Shown here piece by piece: positions 1 through 7,867 of a stretch of DNA of 10,474 nt. The position numbers and the translations under genes are program-made. Position 1 is the first letter of the stretch. The number at the start of each line of letters is the position of its first letter. The notes beneath the pieces are model-generated. The model saw nothing but the letters and a program-made list of their open reading frames with translations, was not told the DNA's origin and did not search any database. This DNA is from Betaproteobacteria bacterium. GTDB lineage: Bacteria; Pseudomonadota; Gammaproteobacteria; Burkholderiales; Casimicrobiaceae. Location: the NCBI GenBank assembly GCA_003153335.1, contig PLYG01000353.1, positions 3,886 to 14,359 on the forward strand, given 5' to 3'.

Positions 1-126
1 GGGCTTTCCGGGTGCTGACTTGTCACGGCCGACGGTAAAGTCCGTTTGATCAGGCGATTCTTCAGGTAGCGCACCGGACGTTCCCGGTGGCCTTTCTTTC
101 GACGGTTTGATCCGTTCGTTACTCAT
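1..126 (-). CDS. Small hypothetical protein, 5' part only, runs off the left edge
   Basis: The first 42 codons of an open frame start at the ATG at 126-124. A good Shine-Dalgarno sequence (GGAGA) lies 7 nt upstream, which is the main reason to believe it. The peptide begins MSNERIKPSKERPPGTSG and is hydrophilic, rich in Pro, Lys, Glu and Ser, with no membrane segment or known motif, so it would be a soluble and probably disordered N-terminus. I do not recognise a family. It lies downstream of, and on the same strand as, decayed sequence and the radC remnant, so it may be accessory-region cargo. Its true length is unknown because the frame is still open at base 1. Confidence 0.45.
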   Translation of the reverse strand, partial: MSNERIKPSKERPPGTSGALPEESPDQTDFTVGRDKSAPGKP

Positions 127-189
127 TTTGATCTCCAAGCAAGAAATGCGAGCGCAAGCCGGTGCCTCCTAGCAGTGCCAGGAATCCGG

Positions 190-426
190 TTACAACTCGC
201 GTGGGGGGTGTTGCGGTTGCGGCGGCTGCTTATTGCGGGCCGCGATGGACTACTACAATGGGTCGATCAGGCTGACGGCTACTGGGATCAGCGCGTCGCG
301 GGGATAAGGTGGCCCCTGCAGGCGGCTAATCAATTTTGGCTTTCTGACGAATTGCGCGGCGGTTCCAGAATTGACGGTCACGACACCGGAATTGTTGGCA
401 ACGAGCGCGGAATCGTTGATAGCGAT
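190..426 (-). pseudogene. Coding-like stretch broken by two adjacent TAG codons
   Basis: The minus frame from 426 to the TAA at 192-190 reads as plausible protein, including SALVANNSGVVTVNSGTA and RLQGPPYPRDALIPVAV. It is interrupted by two consecutive TAG codons at 255-250, after which it continues in frame with a Pro/Gln-rich tail (NKQPPQPQHPPREL). A TGA at 429-427 closes the frame upstream and there is no start codon with a ribosome site. This suggests an old, broken gene of unknown function, possibly a fragment of a structural or surface protein. It may also be a chance open frame. The opposite strand is open from 175 to 435, but that frame has no ribosome site and does not resemble a protein family I know. 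Confidence 0.2.
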
Positions 427-493
427 TCACCGTAGATCGCGGAAATAGGTGTCCAGCTTCACCGAGGTAGCGTCAGCGCACCTGGCAGCCATG

Positions 494-871
494 TCAGATA
501 AGACCGCGCTCGGCGAAGCTCACCGACGCCATTCCGGCGACGATCAAGTGTTCGAGGACCTTAATATCGACGAGATCGAGGGCCGATTTCAAGGCTTGGG
601 TAAGGAGTTCGTCAGCACGGCTGGGTTCGGCGATCCCTGACGGGTGATTGTGCGCGAAAATGACCGCCGCAGCGTTGTGCTTGAGCGCGGTCTTCACCAC
701 TTCTCGGGGGTAAACCGACGTCTGGGTGAGCGTGCCTTGAAAGAGCTGCTCGCAGGCGATTAGCCCATGTTGCGCATTGAGAAACAAGACAACGAACACC
801 TCCTGTTCGCGGTCGGCGAGGCGAATGCGGAGCTAATCCTGCACGACTTTCGGACTGTTTAAAGCTACGCC
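494..871 (-). pseudogene. radC: radC-family (JAB/MPN domain) remnant with an in-frame amber codon
   Basis: From about 832 to the TGA at 496-494 the frame encodes nearly the whole RadC JAB domain: VFVVLFLNAQH, SVYPREVVK, the metal-binding HNHPSG with the following PSRAD (HxH...D of the JAMM motif), and the typical C-terminus VSFAERGLI. In the same frame upstream, LNSPKVVQD leads into the domain but is followed by TAG at 835-833, where relatives have an aromatic residue (Trp or Tyr) before LRxRLA. A TAA at 901-899 closes the frame further up, so the usual N-terminal helical region is absent. Truncation plus nonsense codon make this a pseudogene. Translation from an internal codon (for example the GTG at 799-797, VFVVLF) could give only a partial domain. 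RadC proteins of this type are common on integrative elements and plasmids, and their role is unsettled. Confidence 0.8.
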
Positions 872-1337
872 AACGAATATCAGCGGCCACTTAGCGTATT
901 ATCTCACGGACTGCAAAGCATAGTCAAATCAGCGACTTACTGTGACTTTGCCGAATATGAAGCCGGGCTTTCGGTCAGATGGCGAGCCCGATGTTTGGGC
1001 TGAGTCTGATGATTCTCTTGCGGTATTTCACTGAACTCTAGCGCAATTGTTTGTTTCACGAACATCAGGCTTGAGTGCTACGCGACGGCCGGTTGTGGCG
1101 CGTGCTGTCCATAATCGAACTCGCTTTCGCCCGCCGTTACCGCCAGCAATCTGCTTGACACCGGTCGATGGAAAGCGCGAATGGCCGGTGATGAGCTGCA
1201 CACCTGCCGTCTTATTCAACACAGGTTGAATGGCTCTTCACGACCTCATGCAGACCTCCGCGCTCTCGGGAAGTGGCCTGTCAACAAGAATGTATCACCG
1301 GTAGCGTTCAGTTCGCGTCGTTGCACCATTGTTGGAT
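872..1337. other. No convincing gene (about 465 bases)
   Basis: Short open frames exist on both strands (for example 1028-1222 minus and 1047-1229 plus), but they lie opposite each other, have no good ribosome site and match no family I recognise. A small inverted repeat AGCCC-N7-GGGCT lies near 985-1001. I see no strong intrinsic terminator after the importer operon, which ends at 1338. The stretch is best read as degraded intergenic or accessory DNA between that operon and the radC remnant. Confidence 0.5.
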
Positions 1338-2438
1338 TCACGTGCCATCCGTATCGGTCGCCAGTAGCCCTCCGTTCGCAGCGTCGAAGATGCACGCCGA
1401 TGCGTGTGCAATGCACGCGCCAACGTGTTGTCCTGGCACGATCAGTGTTTCGGCAGGAGCCTTTCCTACCAGAACGGTATCGCCGACACGCAGATGAATG
1501 AGAGTCTCGGAACCGAGATACTCGACGACTTCCACGTTCGCTCGGAGATCGACGTCGACACCCTCACCGATGACTACGTGCTCTGGGCGCAGCCCAACCA
1601 CGAAATCACCCCCTTGCTGGACGAGTCGTTGGGCAACAGACGCCGGCACCCGCAATGCAAAGGTGTCCTGGCGCAAAAACGTACCGGTAGGGTCCTGCTC
1701 AAGGTGGCAGGTGAGGAAGTTCATTCCCAGGGATCCGATGAACCCGGCGACGAACTGGTTGACTGGACGCTGATAGATTTCTCGCGGAGTGCCCACCTGC
1801 TGCAATACGCCGTCGCGCAGCACCGCTATCCGGTCCGAGAGCGTCATTGCCTCCGCCTGGTCGTGGGTGACATACACCATCGTCGTGCACAACTGCTGAT
1901 GAAGACGCTTCAATTCAGCGCGCATCGCCACGCGCAGCCGCGCATCGAGGTTGGACAGCGGCTCGTCCATCAGAAATACGCCTGGGTCGCGCACGAGCGC
2001 CCGTCCCAGAGCAACCCGCTGACGCTGCCCACCGCTCAGCGCCTTCGGGAGACGCTCGAGAAGCGCAGTGATCGCGAGCGCTTGTGCGACACCGGCAATT
2101 TTGTCGCGGATCGCGGACTCCGAGAGCTTGATCGCACGCAGCGGAAAGGACAGATTTTCGTACACGGTCATGTGGGGATACAGGGCGTAGTCCTGGAATA
2201 CCATCGCGACGCGCCGATCGCGAGGGGCCACACCAGCCATCGGCCTGCCGTCAATCAAGACTTCCCCGGAGGTAGGCTCCAGCAGACCCGCGATCAGGTT
2301 GAGCGTCGTCGATTTGCCGCACCCGGATGGCCCGAGCAGCGTCAGGAACTCACCCTCTTCGACGTTCAACGTCAGCCCGGAGAGAACGGTTTGCTCGCCA
2401 TAGCGCAGCCCCACGTTTCGGAGTTCGATCTGCGCCAC
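1338..2438 (-). CDS. ABC importer ATPase, MalK/UgpC type (CUT1 family)
   Basis: This 366-aa cytoplasmic ATPase energises the importer formed with the two permeases upstream. All nucleotide-binding motifs are present: Walker A GPSGCGKST (36-44), Q-loop Q82, signature LSGGQ (134-138), Walker B FLMDEP with D158/E159, D-loop SNLDAR (162-167) and switch histidine H192. The C-terminal part (about 240-356, with GLRPEHV at 282-288) is the OB/TOBE regulatory domain typical of MalK and UgpC ATPases; total length is normal. The start is taken as the GTG at 2438-2436, giving MAQIELRNV; it follows the permease stop codon by 2 nt, and the frame further upstream overlaps the permease and is not family-like. 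It is the last gene of the operon, and the tight spacing suggests translational coupling. The substrate cannot be inferred from the ATPase. Confidence 0.95.
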   Translation of the reverse strand: MAQIELRNVGLRYGEQTVLSGLTLNVEEGEFLTLLGPSGCGKSTTLNLIAGLLEPTSGEVLIDGRPMAGVAPRDRRVAMVFQDYALYPHMTVYENLSFPLRAIKLSESAIRDKIAGVAQALAITALLERLPKALSGGQRQRVALGRALVRDPGVFLMDEPLSNLDARLRVAMRAELKRLHQQLCTTMVYVTHDQAEAMTLSDRIAVLRDGVLQQVGTPREIYQRPVNQFVAGFIGSLGMNFLTCHLEQDPTGTFLRQDTFALRVPASVAQRLVQQGGDFVVGLRPEHVVIGEGVDVDLRANVEVVEYLGSETLIHLRVGDTVLVGKAPAETLIVPGQHVGACIAHASACIFDAANGGLLATDTDGT

Positions 2439-2440
2439 GC

Positions 2441-3280
2441 TCAGCCCTTCAGCGCTCCGGAGGTGAGACCGTAGACGAACCACCGCTGCAGCAGGACAAA
2501 GAGGATCAGCACCGGCACAATCGAAAGGATGACCGCTGCCGCGAGTTCGCCCCACTGGATGCCATACTGGGAGATGTAGTATTTGAGACCCACCTGCGCG
2601 AGCCGCATGTTATCTGCCGAGGTGAGCGTGAGCGCCATGATGAATTCGTTCCAGGCATAAACAAACACGACTATCGCGGACGCGGCGAGCCCGGGCTTGC
2701 TGAGCGGCAAGACCACCCGATAGAACGCGCCGAGCCGCGAGTAGCCGTCGATCATCGCTGCCTGATCGAGCGTGGCCGGCACGCTCTCCAGAAACCCCTG
2801 GATCAGCCACACCACGAGCGGTGTTTGCCACATGCTGTAAACCAGGATCAGGACCGCATAGGTATCGAGCAGTCCGAGCTTGCCCGCCAGCAGATACGTC
2901 GGGACGAGACTGGCGACGCCAGGCATCATGTGGCTCGCCATGAGCAAGAACAGGAACACGTTCTTGCCACGAAACTGGAAGCGCGACACCGCGTATCCGG
3001 CATGCATCGCAATGAACAGTGTGAGGACGATCGTTCCGACTGCGACAACGATGCTGTTGACGAAATACATAGGCATGCTCGACTGCAGCACCGCTTTATA
3101 GTTGTCCAGTGTAAATTGCAGTGGAATCCACTGCGGCGGAAAGCGGTAGATCTCGGCCTCGGGCTTGAGCGACGTCACCAGGATCCAAACCACCGGCGTA
3201 AGCATCAGGATCGCCACCCCCGCCAACACGAGAAATGTCAGGCTGTACTTCACCCAGCGCACGGAAAAAGTGATGGTCAT
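2441..3280 (-). CDS. ABC importer inner-membrane permease, MalG/UgpE type
   Basis: This 279-aa protein has about six hydrophobic segments (for example 12-36, 74-98, 106-132, 140-164, 198-220 and 246-268). It carries the permease EAA loop at about 172-192 (DQAAMIDGYSRLGAFYRVVLP region; conserved G179 and terminal LP), which docks on the ATPase. Length and topology fit the second permease of CUT1 carbohydrate importers. The ATG overlaps the stop of the preceding permease in an ATGA junction (3280-3277), so the two are almost certainly translated together as a heterodimer. The next gene, the ATPase, begins 2 nt after its stop. Nothing looks truncated or abnormal. The family also carries glycerol phosphate, polyols and other small organics, so sugar is likely but not proven. 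Confidence 0.94.
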   Translation of the reverse strand: MTITFSVRWVKYSLTFLVLAGVAILMLTPVVWILVTSLKPEAEIYRFPPQWIPLQFTLDNYKAVLQSSMPMYFVNSIVVAVGTIVLTLFIAMHAGYAVSRFQFRGKNVFLFLLMASHMMPGVASLVPTYLLAGKLGLLDTYAVLILVYSMWQTPLVVWLIQGFLESVPATLDQAAMIDGYSRLGAFYRVVLPLSKPGLAASAIVVFVYAWNEFIMALTLTSADNMRLAQVGLKYYISQYGIQWGELAAAVILSIVPVLILFVLLQRWFVYGLTSGALKG

Positions 3281-4140
3281 GTGCGCGCTCGCATCGACCG
3301 CAGGTATGCGGCGGTCAGAACGGCGTTGACGAGGAACAAAAGAATGGCTAGTGCCGATGCGGTCCCGATCTGGTAATCGGAGAACGCCTCGCGATACAGC
3401 CGCAGGCTGGCGAGATCGGTGGCGTCGAGCGGCCCTCCTCCAGTCAACACCAGCGGCAGCGCGACGATGTTGAAGTCGCTAAGCGATAGGATCACCACGC
3501 ACACCAGGAGCGTCGGGCGGAGCATCGGCAGCGTGATATGCCGGAAGGTCATCGACCACGGAATGCCATCCACCCGCGCGGCCCGGTACAGGTTTTCGGG
3601 AATGCCCTGCAATGCCGCGAGCAGGAGCACCATGGGGAACGCCACCGAGCGCCAGACGTTGGCGAGGATCAACACCCACATGGCCAGGCGTGGCTCGCTC
3701 AAGGGATCGAGCCGCGGCAGGCCGAGATTGAGCAAGCCCGAAGCGACGGGTCCGTAGTCCGCGTTGAGCAGCCAACGCCACACCATTGCTGCGACGACCT
3801 GCGACACGATCCAGGGGACAAGAATGCTCGCCCGGAATGCTGTACGAAAGCGCACTTTCTCGTTGAGAAGCAGTGCCAAGCTGAGCCCAAACAGGATGGC
3901 AAGGCCGACGGAACCTGCGACAAAAATGACTGAAGCCGCAAAGCTCCATAGTGTCCCCGGGTCCGAGAGCAAAGCGCGGTAGTTCGCCAGACCTACGAAT
4001 GCGCCCGTGGTCATCAGCTCGGACGTATGCACGCTCAGATGCAATGCGTACGCCATCGGGTACAGTGCGACCACGAACACCAGCACGATGGCCGGCAGGA
4101 TCAGCAAATAGGGCGTAAAGGGGATGCGCGCCGCTCTCAT
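3277..4140 (-). CDS. ABC importer inner-membrane permease, MalF/UgpA type
   Basis: This 287-aa permease has a hydrophobic first segment (about 10-32) and further membrane segments near 68-92, 105-124, 153-176, 208-230 and 262-280. Its EAA loop lies at about 185-205 (YRAARVDG, then HITLP). It lacks the large periplasmic loop of enteric MalF, so it is closer in size to UgpA-like permeases. The start ATG (4140-4138) is forced by an in-frame TGA about 30 nt upstream. The ribosome site before it is weak, which is odd for the first gene after a 149-nt gap. Its stop overlaps the start of the partner permease (ATGA). It should form the translocation pore with that partner. Confidence 0.93.
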   Translation of the reverse strand: MRAARIPFTPYLLILPAIVLVFVVALYPMAYALHLSVHTSELMTTGAFVGLANYRALLSDPGTLWSFAASVIFVAGSVGLAILFGLSLALLLNEKVRFRTAFRASILVPWIVSQVVAAMVWRWLLNADYGPVASGLLNLGLPRLDPLSEPRLAMWVLILANVWRSVAFPMVLLLAALQGIPENLYRAARVDGIPWSMTFRHITLPMLRPTLLVCVVILSLSDFNIVALPLVLTGGGPLDATDLASLRLYREAFSDYQIGTASALAILLFLVNAVLTAAYLRSMRART

Positions 4141-4289
4141 GCGTCGGGTGCAATCGCTTGATCAACATGGCGAAAGATCAGCCGGGCAGCAAACCGCGGT
4201 TCGCATCGGAATATCAGCGATGAGGGCCAGCCGTGCCATGCGGCCGATCCTCCATCGCGCGCGCTGCTAGCCGACACTTGGGTCGGACG
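4141..4289. other. 149-nt gap inside the importer operon, with a small hairpin
   Basis: This gap separates the oxidoreductase stop from the first permease, whereas the other junctions in the operon are 12, 2 or -4 nt. Just after the oxidoreductase stop is an inverted repeat CCGAC-N6-GTCGG (4271-4286) with no T-run after it, so it is not a classical terminator. It could slow 3' decay of the upstream mRNA and set different levels for binding protein and permeases, as is known for some binding-protein operons. No gene is evident in the gap. Confidence 0.35.
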
Positions 4290-5642
4290 TCAAAGCACGA
4301 CCCGCTGCTCGATGAGTGCCTTGCGCAGCAATCCGGCGTCGAGATCAGCGGGACGCGTGCCGTGCCGCGCCGATAACGCTGCGGCAACGCCCGCGGCCTG
4401 GCCGGTCGCCAGGGAGCACGGCATCGTCCGCGTCGAAGCATGCGCCTCGTGTGTCGCGGAAATGCATCGCCCGGCGAGCAGCACACCGTTTAAGGTCTGG
4501 GGCAGCAGGCACCGATACGGAATATCGTAGAAGCCGCCCGCGCGCAGCACTGTCCAGCTATGGCTATTAGGGTTATCGGCGGGGCCGTGATTATCCATCG
4601 GGAAGAAGTTTCGCGCGATCGCATCCGGGAAACGCCGCTCGCTCAGGATATCCTCCTTGGTCAGCATATACAGGCCCTTGATACGGCGGGTCTCGCGAAC
4701 GCCTATCGAGGCAGCCGTATCGATCAGGTGCGCGTCGTCGAAGCCCGGCATGTACTTCTTCAGGAACTCGACCACCGTCTTCGCCTGCTTGCGTCCCTCG
4801 ATCTCGGCGCGTGTGAGATCGTCGGCATCAATGCCACTCAGACCGTGCACGCGAGTCGCGTTGACAAGTACCTGTCCCTTGTTCGGCAGGCCCTGCAGGC
4901 CCATGGATTCGCGCGCGGTCCGCAGAACGCCGGCCTCTTTGCCCTTGCGCACGAGATCGAAGAACCCTGAGAACAGGAAAAGTGGCGGATCGCGGTTCTC
5001 CTCCAGCACGCATTTCAACGGGTTTTTGTAGAGTTCGTCAGGATTCGCCTTGATGTAGGCGATGAGCTTCGACGTGTCGACATTGCCCATCCGCAACATG
5101 ACTGTCATGGGCTGACCGGGCTGGCCATCAGGGCGGCCGGTCTCGAAGGGGGCGTGGGCAGCCGCCGCAATGTCGCCGTCGCCCGTCGCGTCGACGACGG
5201 CTCCAGCCCTCACCTCGCGCTGCCCCGATTTGGTGATGAAGCGAACGCCCGTTACCGTGTCACCGTCGACCACCGCATCGACAACCCACGAATGCAGGAG
5301 CAGGCGTACACCGGCGTCGGCGACCATCTCCATCGCGACCGTCTTAAAGGCCTCAGGGTCGAATGGTGTGTACAGCCCTTCGATCGAGCCCCCGACGCTG
5401 GCCAGCCGGTCCAGGACCTCCCACAGGACGCCACCGATGACGGATCGATCGACGCCCATGAACGAGCAATTCAGCCCGGCCGTAGCGACGCCGCCCAGCG
5501 TGCCTCCGCGTTCAACGAGCAGGACATCGGCGCCGGCGCGAGCGGCCGCGACGGCCGCCGCAATCCCCGCCATGCCGCCACCGGCGACCAGAACTTCGGC
5601 CGAGTGTGTGCCATTGCCCCTTGTGCTCTGCTGCACTTGCAT
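4290..5642 (-). CDS. FAD-dependent oxidoreductase (FAD_oxidored family)
   Basis: This 450-aa protein has an N-terminal Rossmann FAD site: a beta strand, then GGGMAG (21-26, GxGxxG) and the acidic residue E44 in LLVERGG that binds ribose. A second FAD-contact motif, VVDATGDGD, lies at about 149-157. The C-terminal block GRCISATHEAHASTRTMP followed by ATGQAAG is characteristic of the FAD_oxidored family (PF12831). No signal peptide is seen, so it should act in the cytoplasm. The ATG at 5642-5640 follows the binding-protein stop by 12 nt, with GAGG about 9 nt upstream. Its position inside an importer operon suggests that it oxidises the imported compound or a derivative, but family members act on varied substrates and the reaction cannot be named from sequence. 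It is not a GMC or succinate-dehydrogenase type enzyme. Confidence 0.9.
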   Translation of the reverse strand: MQVQQSTRGNGTHSAEVLVAGGGMAGIAAAVAAARAGADVLLVERGGTLGGVATAGLNCSFMGVDRSVIGGVLWEVLDRLASVGGSIEGLYTPFDPEAFKTVAMEMVADAGVRLLLHSWVVDAVVDGDTVTGVRFITKSGQREVRAGAVVDATGDGDIAAAAHAPFETGRPDGQPGQPMTVMLRMGNVDTSKLIAYIKANPDELYKNPLKCVLEENRDPPLFLFSGFFDLVRKGKEAGVLRTARESMGLQGLPNKGQVLVNATRVHGLSGIDADDLTRAEIEGRKQAKTVVEFLKKYMPGFDDAHLIDTAASIGVRETRRIKGLYMLTKEDILSERRFPDAIARNFFPMDNHGPADNPNSHSWTVLRAGGFYDIPYRCLLPQTLNGVLLAGRCISATHEAHASTRTMPCSLATGQAAGVAAALSARHGTRPADLDAGLLRKALIEQRVVL

Positions 5643-5654
5643 GCGTTCTACGCC

Positions 5655-6947
5655 TCAGATGCCTTCGTTGTACTTCGCAGCCGCCCGATCCAACGCCACT
5701 TTTACCGGTACGTCGTTCAGCAGCACTTCGTTAATGGCCTGATTGAAGAGGTCCATCAGGCGATCGACGTTCTTGGTCCTCGGGAACTCCTGCGAGCCAA
5801 GGGCGAGATAGTCGAGAACAAACTTTATCTCGGTGGCATCGGCCGACTGGAAGTACAGGTCCTTGGCCACGGAGCGTCGAGCAGGCACCTGACCGGCGAT
5901 TTTCGCATTGGTCATTTGCGACTCATAACTCAGCGCATGCATAATGAACTTCCACGCCGCATCTTTCTGCTTCGAATACGCACCGATGCCAATATCCCAT
6001 CCAGTCACCGGTGTCGGCGAGGGCTTCTTCCCATCCCACGACGGAATGTAGCTCAATCCCACCTTGCCTTTGACGACGGGGGAGGTCTGCGTGTTTTGAT
6101 AGCGGTGCATGCCCTCGAATATCATCGCATACCTGCCCGCCATGAAGCCCTGCAAATGCTCGTCGTACGTCAGATTGACGATGTCGGGCGGCATTACCTT
6201 CTGTACTTTCACCAGGTCGACGAACCATTGCACCGCCTTCACGCCAGCCGGGTTGTTAAACGCCGCCTTTCCATCCGGGGTGACAATCACGCCGCCTTGG
6301 GCCCAGATCAGCGGGAACAACGTTCGCTGACCGAACGGCTGGCTTCTCGCTGTTCCTTCGGCAAATCCCCACTGGTCGATCCTGCCATCCCCTCTTGAAT
6401 CGACAGTTAGCGTTTTGGCGGCGGCAACGAACTCATCGACCGTTCGCGGTGGCTTGAGGCCGGCTTTTTCGAAGAGGTCCTTGCGGTAAAAAAGGGCAGT
6501 GCCATTCGTCCACATATTCAATGAAAACGTCTGCCCATCGACGATCCGCGTTTCCGGATGGTAGAGGTCGTCGCGAATTCGCGGATCGCCGGCCGCGATA
6601 TAGCGATCGAGCGGCTCCAGGATCTTGCCGCGTGCGAGTTTTTCGCTCAGGTCGGTCTCGACGAGCGTGACGTCGGGCCCACGTCCAGCGGATGACGCCA
6701 CGATCAACTTGGGGGAAATCTCCTTCCACGGAAAGACTTCCGGCCGCACCGTAATGCCGGGATTCTTCTTCTCGAAGGCCTGGATGATCTCCGCCCAAGC
6801 CTTCTCGCGTGGCGTGTTCTTCTTAGGGTCCAAGAACGTCCAGAAGGTCAGGGTGACATTCTCGACCGCAGATACGGCCGGGGCGTAAACGGCGAGTGGA
6901 ACCGTCAGGGGCGTGGCAAGTAAGATGAGCGGCAATAAGCGTCGCAT
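5655..6947 (-). CDS. Periplasmic solute-binding protein, family 1 (CUT1-type importer)
   Basis: This 430-aa protein starts MRRLLPLILLATPL, a clear Sec signal peptide with likely cleavage after AVSA (about residue 27). The mature part has the order expected of family 1 binding proteins: VTLTFWTFLDP, FEKKNPGITV, then GRGPDVTLVETD, later GTALFYRKDLFEKAGLKPP, a linker region and FMAGRYAMIFEGMHRY. It would capture the substrate in the periplasm and deliver it to the two permeases encoded downstream. A very strong ribosome site (AAGGAGGAG at 6960-6952) sits 4 nt from the ATG, consistent with the high level needed for a binding protein. It is the first gene of the operon. Conserved aromatics suggest a carbohydrate-like ligand, but ligand identity is not determined by sequence alone. 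Confidence 0.94.
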   Translation of the reverse strand: MRRLLPLILLATPLTVPLAVYAPAVSAVENVTLTFWTFLDPKKNTPREKAWAEIIQAFEKKNPGITVRPEVFPWKEISPKLIVASSAGRGPDVTLVETDLSEKLARGKILEPLDRYIAAGDPRIRDDLYHPETRIVDGQTFSLNMWTNGTALFYRKDLFEKAGLKPPRTVDEFVAAAKTLTVDSRGDGRIDQWGFAEGTARSQPFGQRTLFPLIWAQGGVIVTPDGKAAFNNPAGVKAVQWFVDLVKVQKVMPPDIVNLTYDEHLQGFMAGRYAMIFEGMHRYQNTQTSPVVKGKVGLSYIPSWDGKKPSPTPVTGWDIGIGAYSKQKDAAWKFIMHALSYESQMTNAKIAGQVPARRSVAKDLYFQSADATEIKFVLDYLALGSQEFPRTKNVDRLMDLFNQAINEVLLNDVPVKVALDRAAAKYNEGI

Positions 6948-6951
6948 GGAA

Positions 6952-6960
6952 CTCCTCCTT
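6952..6960 (-). promoter_or_regulatory. Very strong ribosome binding site of the importer operon
   Basis: AAGGAGGAG lies 4 nt from the ATG at 6947 (its AAGGAGG core 6 nt from it), almost fully complementary to the 16S 3' end. It fixes the binding-protein start. I see no convincing sigma-70 promoter just upstream; a TACACT hexamer around 6972-6977 (minus) lacks a good -35 partner. Confidence 0.8.
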
Positions 6961-7006
6961 CAATTGGTAAGTGTACGCCCTATGCAGGCTCAGACCAGAG
7001 CGATGG

Positions 7007-7093
7007 CTAGTGCTGGTGACCGCGGCCGGCCTGGAGCGCGGCGATCTCGCTTTCCTGCGCTGCGTTGGCTGCGGCGACGAACTGCTCGGCAAC
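7007..7093 (-). pseudogene. Coding-like 3' tail of an unidentified gene
   Basis: The frame ending at TAG 7009-7007 reads VAEQFVAAANAAQESEIAAL and then a short tail ending GHQH. It is an Ala/Glu-rich, GC-biased, helix-like C-terminus. The frame stays open further upstream to about 7180 but the residues there stop looking protein-like, and it overlaps no usable start. It may be the leftover 3' end of a lost gene between DUF1810 and the importer operon, possibly its former regulator. It could also be chance, and no family is recognised. Confidence 0.25.
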
Positions 7094-7182
7094 TGGGTAG
7101 CATCGCCTTAAGCTACGTTGTTTTTCGCGTGCATTGGCGACGGGTAAAGCGCAGGACCATACTGTCGCGCCACGCAAACCGT

Positions 7183-7614
7183 TCACCCGAGTAATTGCAG
7201 AGTGGCAGCATCTCTCCGACCCGAATAGTACTGGTCGAGCGCCAACGAAAACTCCGAGTTCGCGCCCGCTACCACTTCAAAGAGGGTCATGGACGAGCAG
7301 AATTTCAGGTCGTCCGGCGTACCGAAGATTTGCGGCGCCGTTCGTCCTTGCAGCCGGGTGACAGCTTGCGTGCACTCCAGCAGCCGTGTCCCCAGAATCG
7401 GATGCTGCAGATAGTGGTGCGCCTCTTCCTGACTCTTGACGGCAAAGCGTTTGGTGACGAAACTGTTGCCCAACCCGTCGATTTGCGGAAACACAAACCA
7501 CATCCAGTGCGAGCGTTTCTGTCCTGACCTTAGCTCTCTCAGGGCATTCTCGTAGACGCCATCTTGCGCCGACAGAAAGCGGTCCAGATCAAACGGATCG
7601 GCAGCAATGCTCAC
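7183..7614 (-). CDS. DUF1810 family protein
   Basis: This 143-aa soluble protein matches the DUF1810 layout throughout: DPFDLDRFLSAQD at the N-terminus, ALRELRSGQKRSHWMWFVFP (about 25-43), PQIDGLG, then HPILGTRLLECTQAV and the DDLKFCSSMTLFEVV block at about 101-115. Length is normal for the family and no motif appears damaged. The start is GTG at 7614-7612, supported by GGAAGGA about 7 nt upstream. It is the last gene of the Xre-RES operon, 79 nt after the zinc-ribbon ORF. The family has no settled function. Placement behind a RES toxin raises the idea of a role in NAD/ADP-ribose metabolism or protection, which is inference from position only. Confidence 0.88.
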   Translation of the reverse strand: MSIAADPFDLDRFLSAQDGVYENALRELRSGQKRSHWMWFVFPQIDGLGNSFVTKRFAVKSQEEAHHYLQHPILGTRLLECTQAVTRLQGRTAPQIFGTPDDLKFCSSMTLFEVVAGANSEFSLALDQYYSGRRDAATLQLLG

Positions 7615-7693
7615 GAAGCAGTCCTTCCTGCATTTGATTGCGCCGCTTGATTATGGCACCACTCGCAGTTGCTCCAGCGCATCTGGGTGTCGA

Positions 7694-7858
7694 TTACCGA
7701 CCCTGAGATAGGTCCCAGAACGAGCGGCGCCAGTTGGTAATTCGGCCTTCCTCCCCACAGTTCGCGCACACCCACTCCACGGCATCGTCGGGCGCAATCG
7801 TGCTGCTGATCGGCCACTTGCACTTTCGCTTGCGACACGGCACCGGTTGGGTTGCCAC
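7694..7858 (-). CDS. Small zinc-ribbon protein, C-terminal half of a split gene
   Basis: This 54-aa ORF starts at GTG 7858-7856. It contains four cysteines in two pairs, C8-x4-C13 (CRKRKC) and C31-x2-C34 (CANC), the layout of a zinc ribbon, followed by GRITNWRRSFWDLS, which I recall as the typical end of a family of small hypothetical proteins (usually NWQGTxWD). The same frame continues upstream, through one TAG, into the preceding 39-aa ORF, and together they look like one ordinary ~97-residue protein. The GTG has AGGAG 6 nt upstream, and that AGGAG overlaps the TAG itself (TAGGAG). The two halves may therefore be made as separate, coupled peptides rather than being dead. Function is unknown. 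Confidence 0.6.
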   Translation of the reverse strand: MATQPVPCRKRKCKWPISSTIAPDDAVEWVCANCGEEGRITNWRRSFWDLSQGR

Positions 7859-7867
7859 ACCCCGCTC

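Noticed and set aside
1404..2474. Long plus-strand open frame of 356 codons opposite the ATPase gene
   Set aside because: It is antisense to a gene with every ABC ATPase motif, has Arg/His-rich shadow composition and no ribosome site.
2436..2555. Longer ATPase start at 2555
   Set aside because: It overlaps the permease 3' end by more than 100 nt; the GTG at 2438 gives the normal ATPase N-terminus.
2327..3376. Plus-strand open frame of 349 codons opposite the permease genes
   Set aside because: Composition (Arg, His, Asp, Gln) is that of the complement of membrane-protein codons; no start signal.
5154..6398. Plus-strand open frame of 414 codons spanning the oxidoreductase and binding-protein genes
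   Set aside because: It crosses two well-supported genes on the opposite strand and reads as an Arg/His-rich shadow with no domain.
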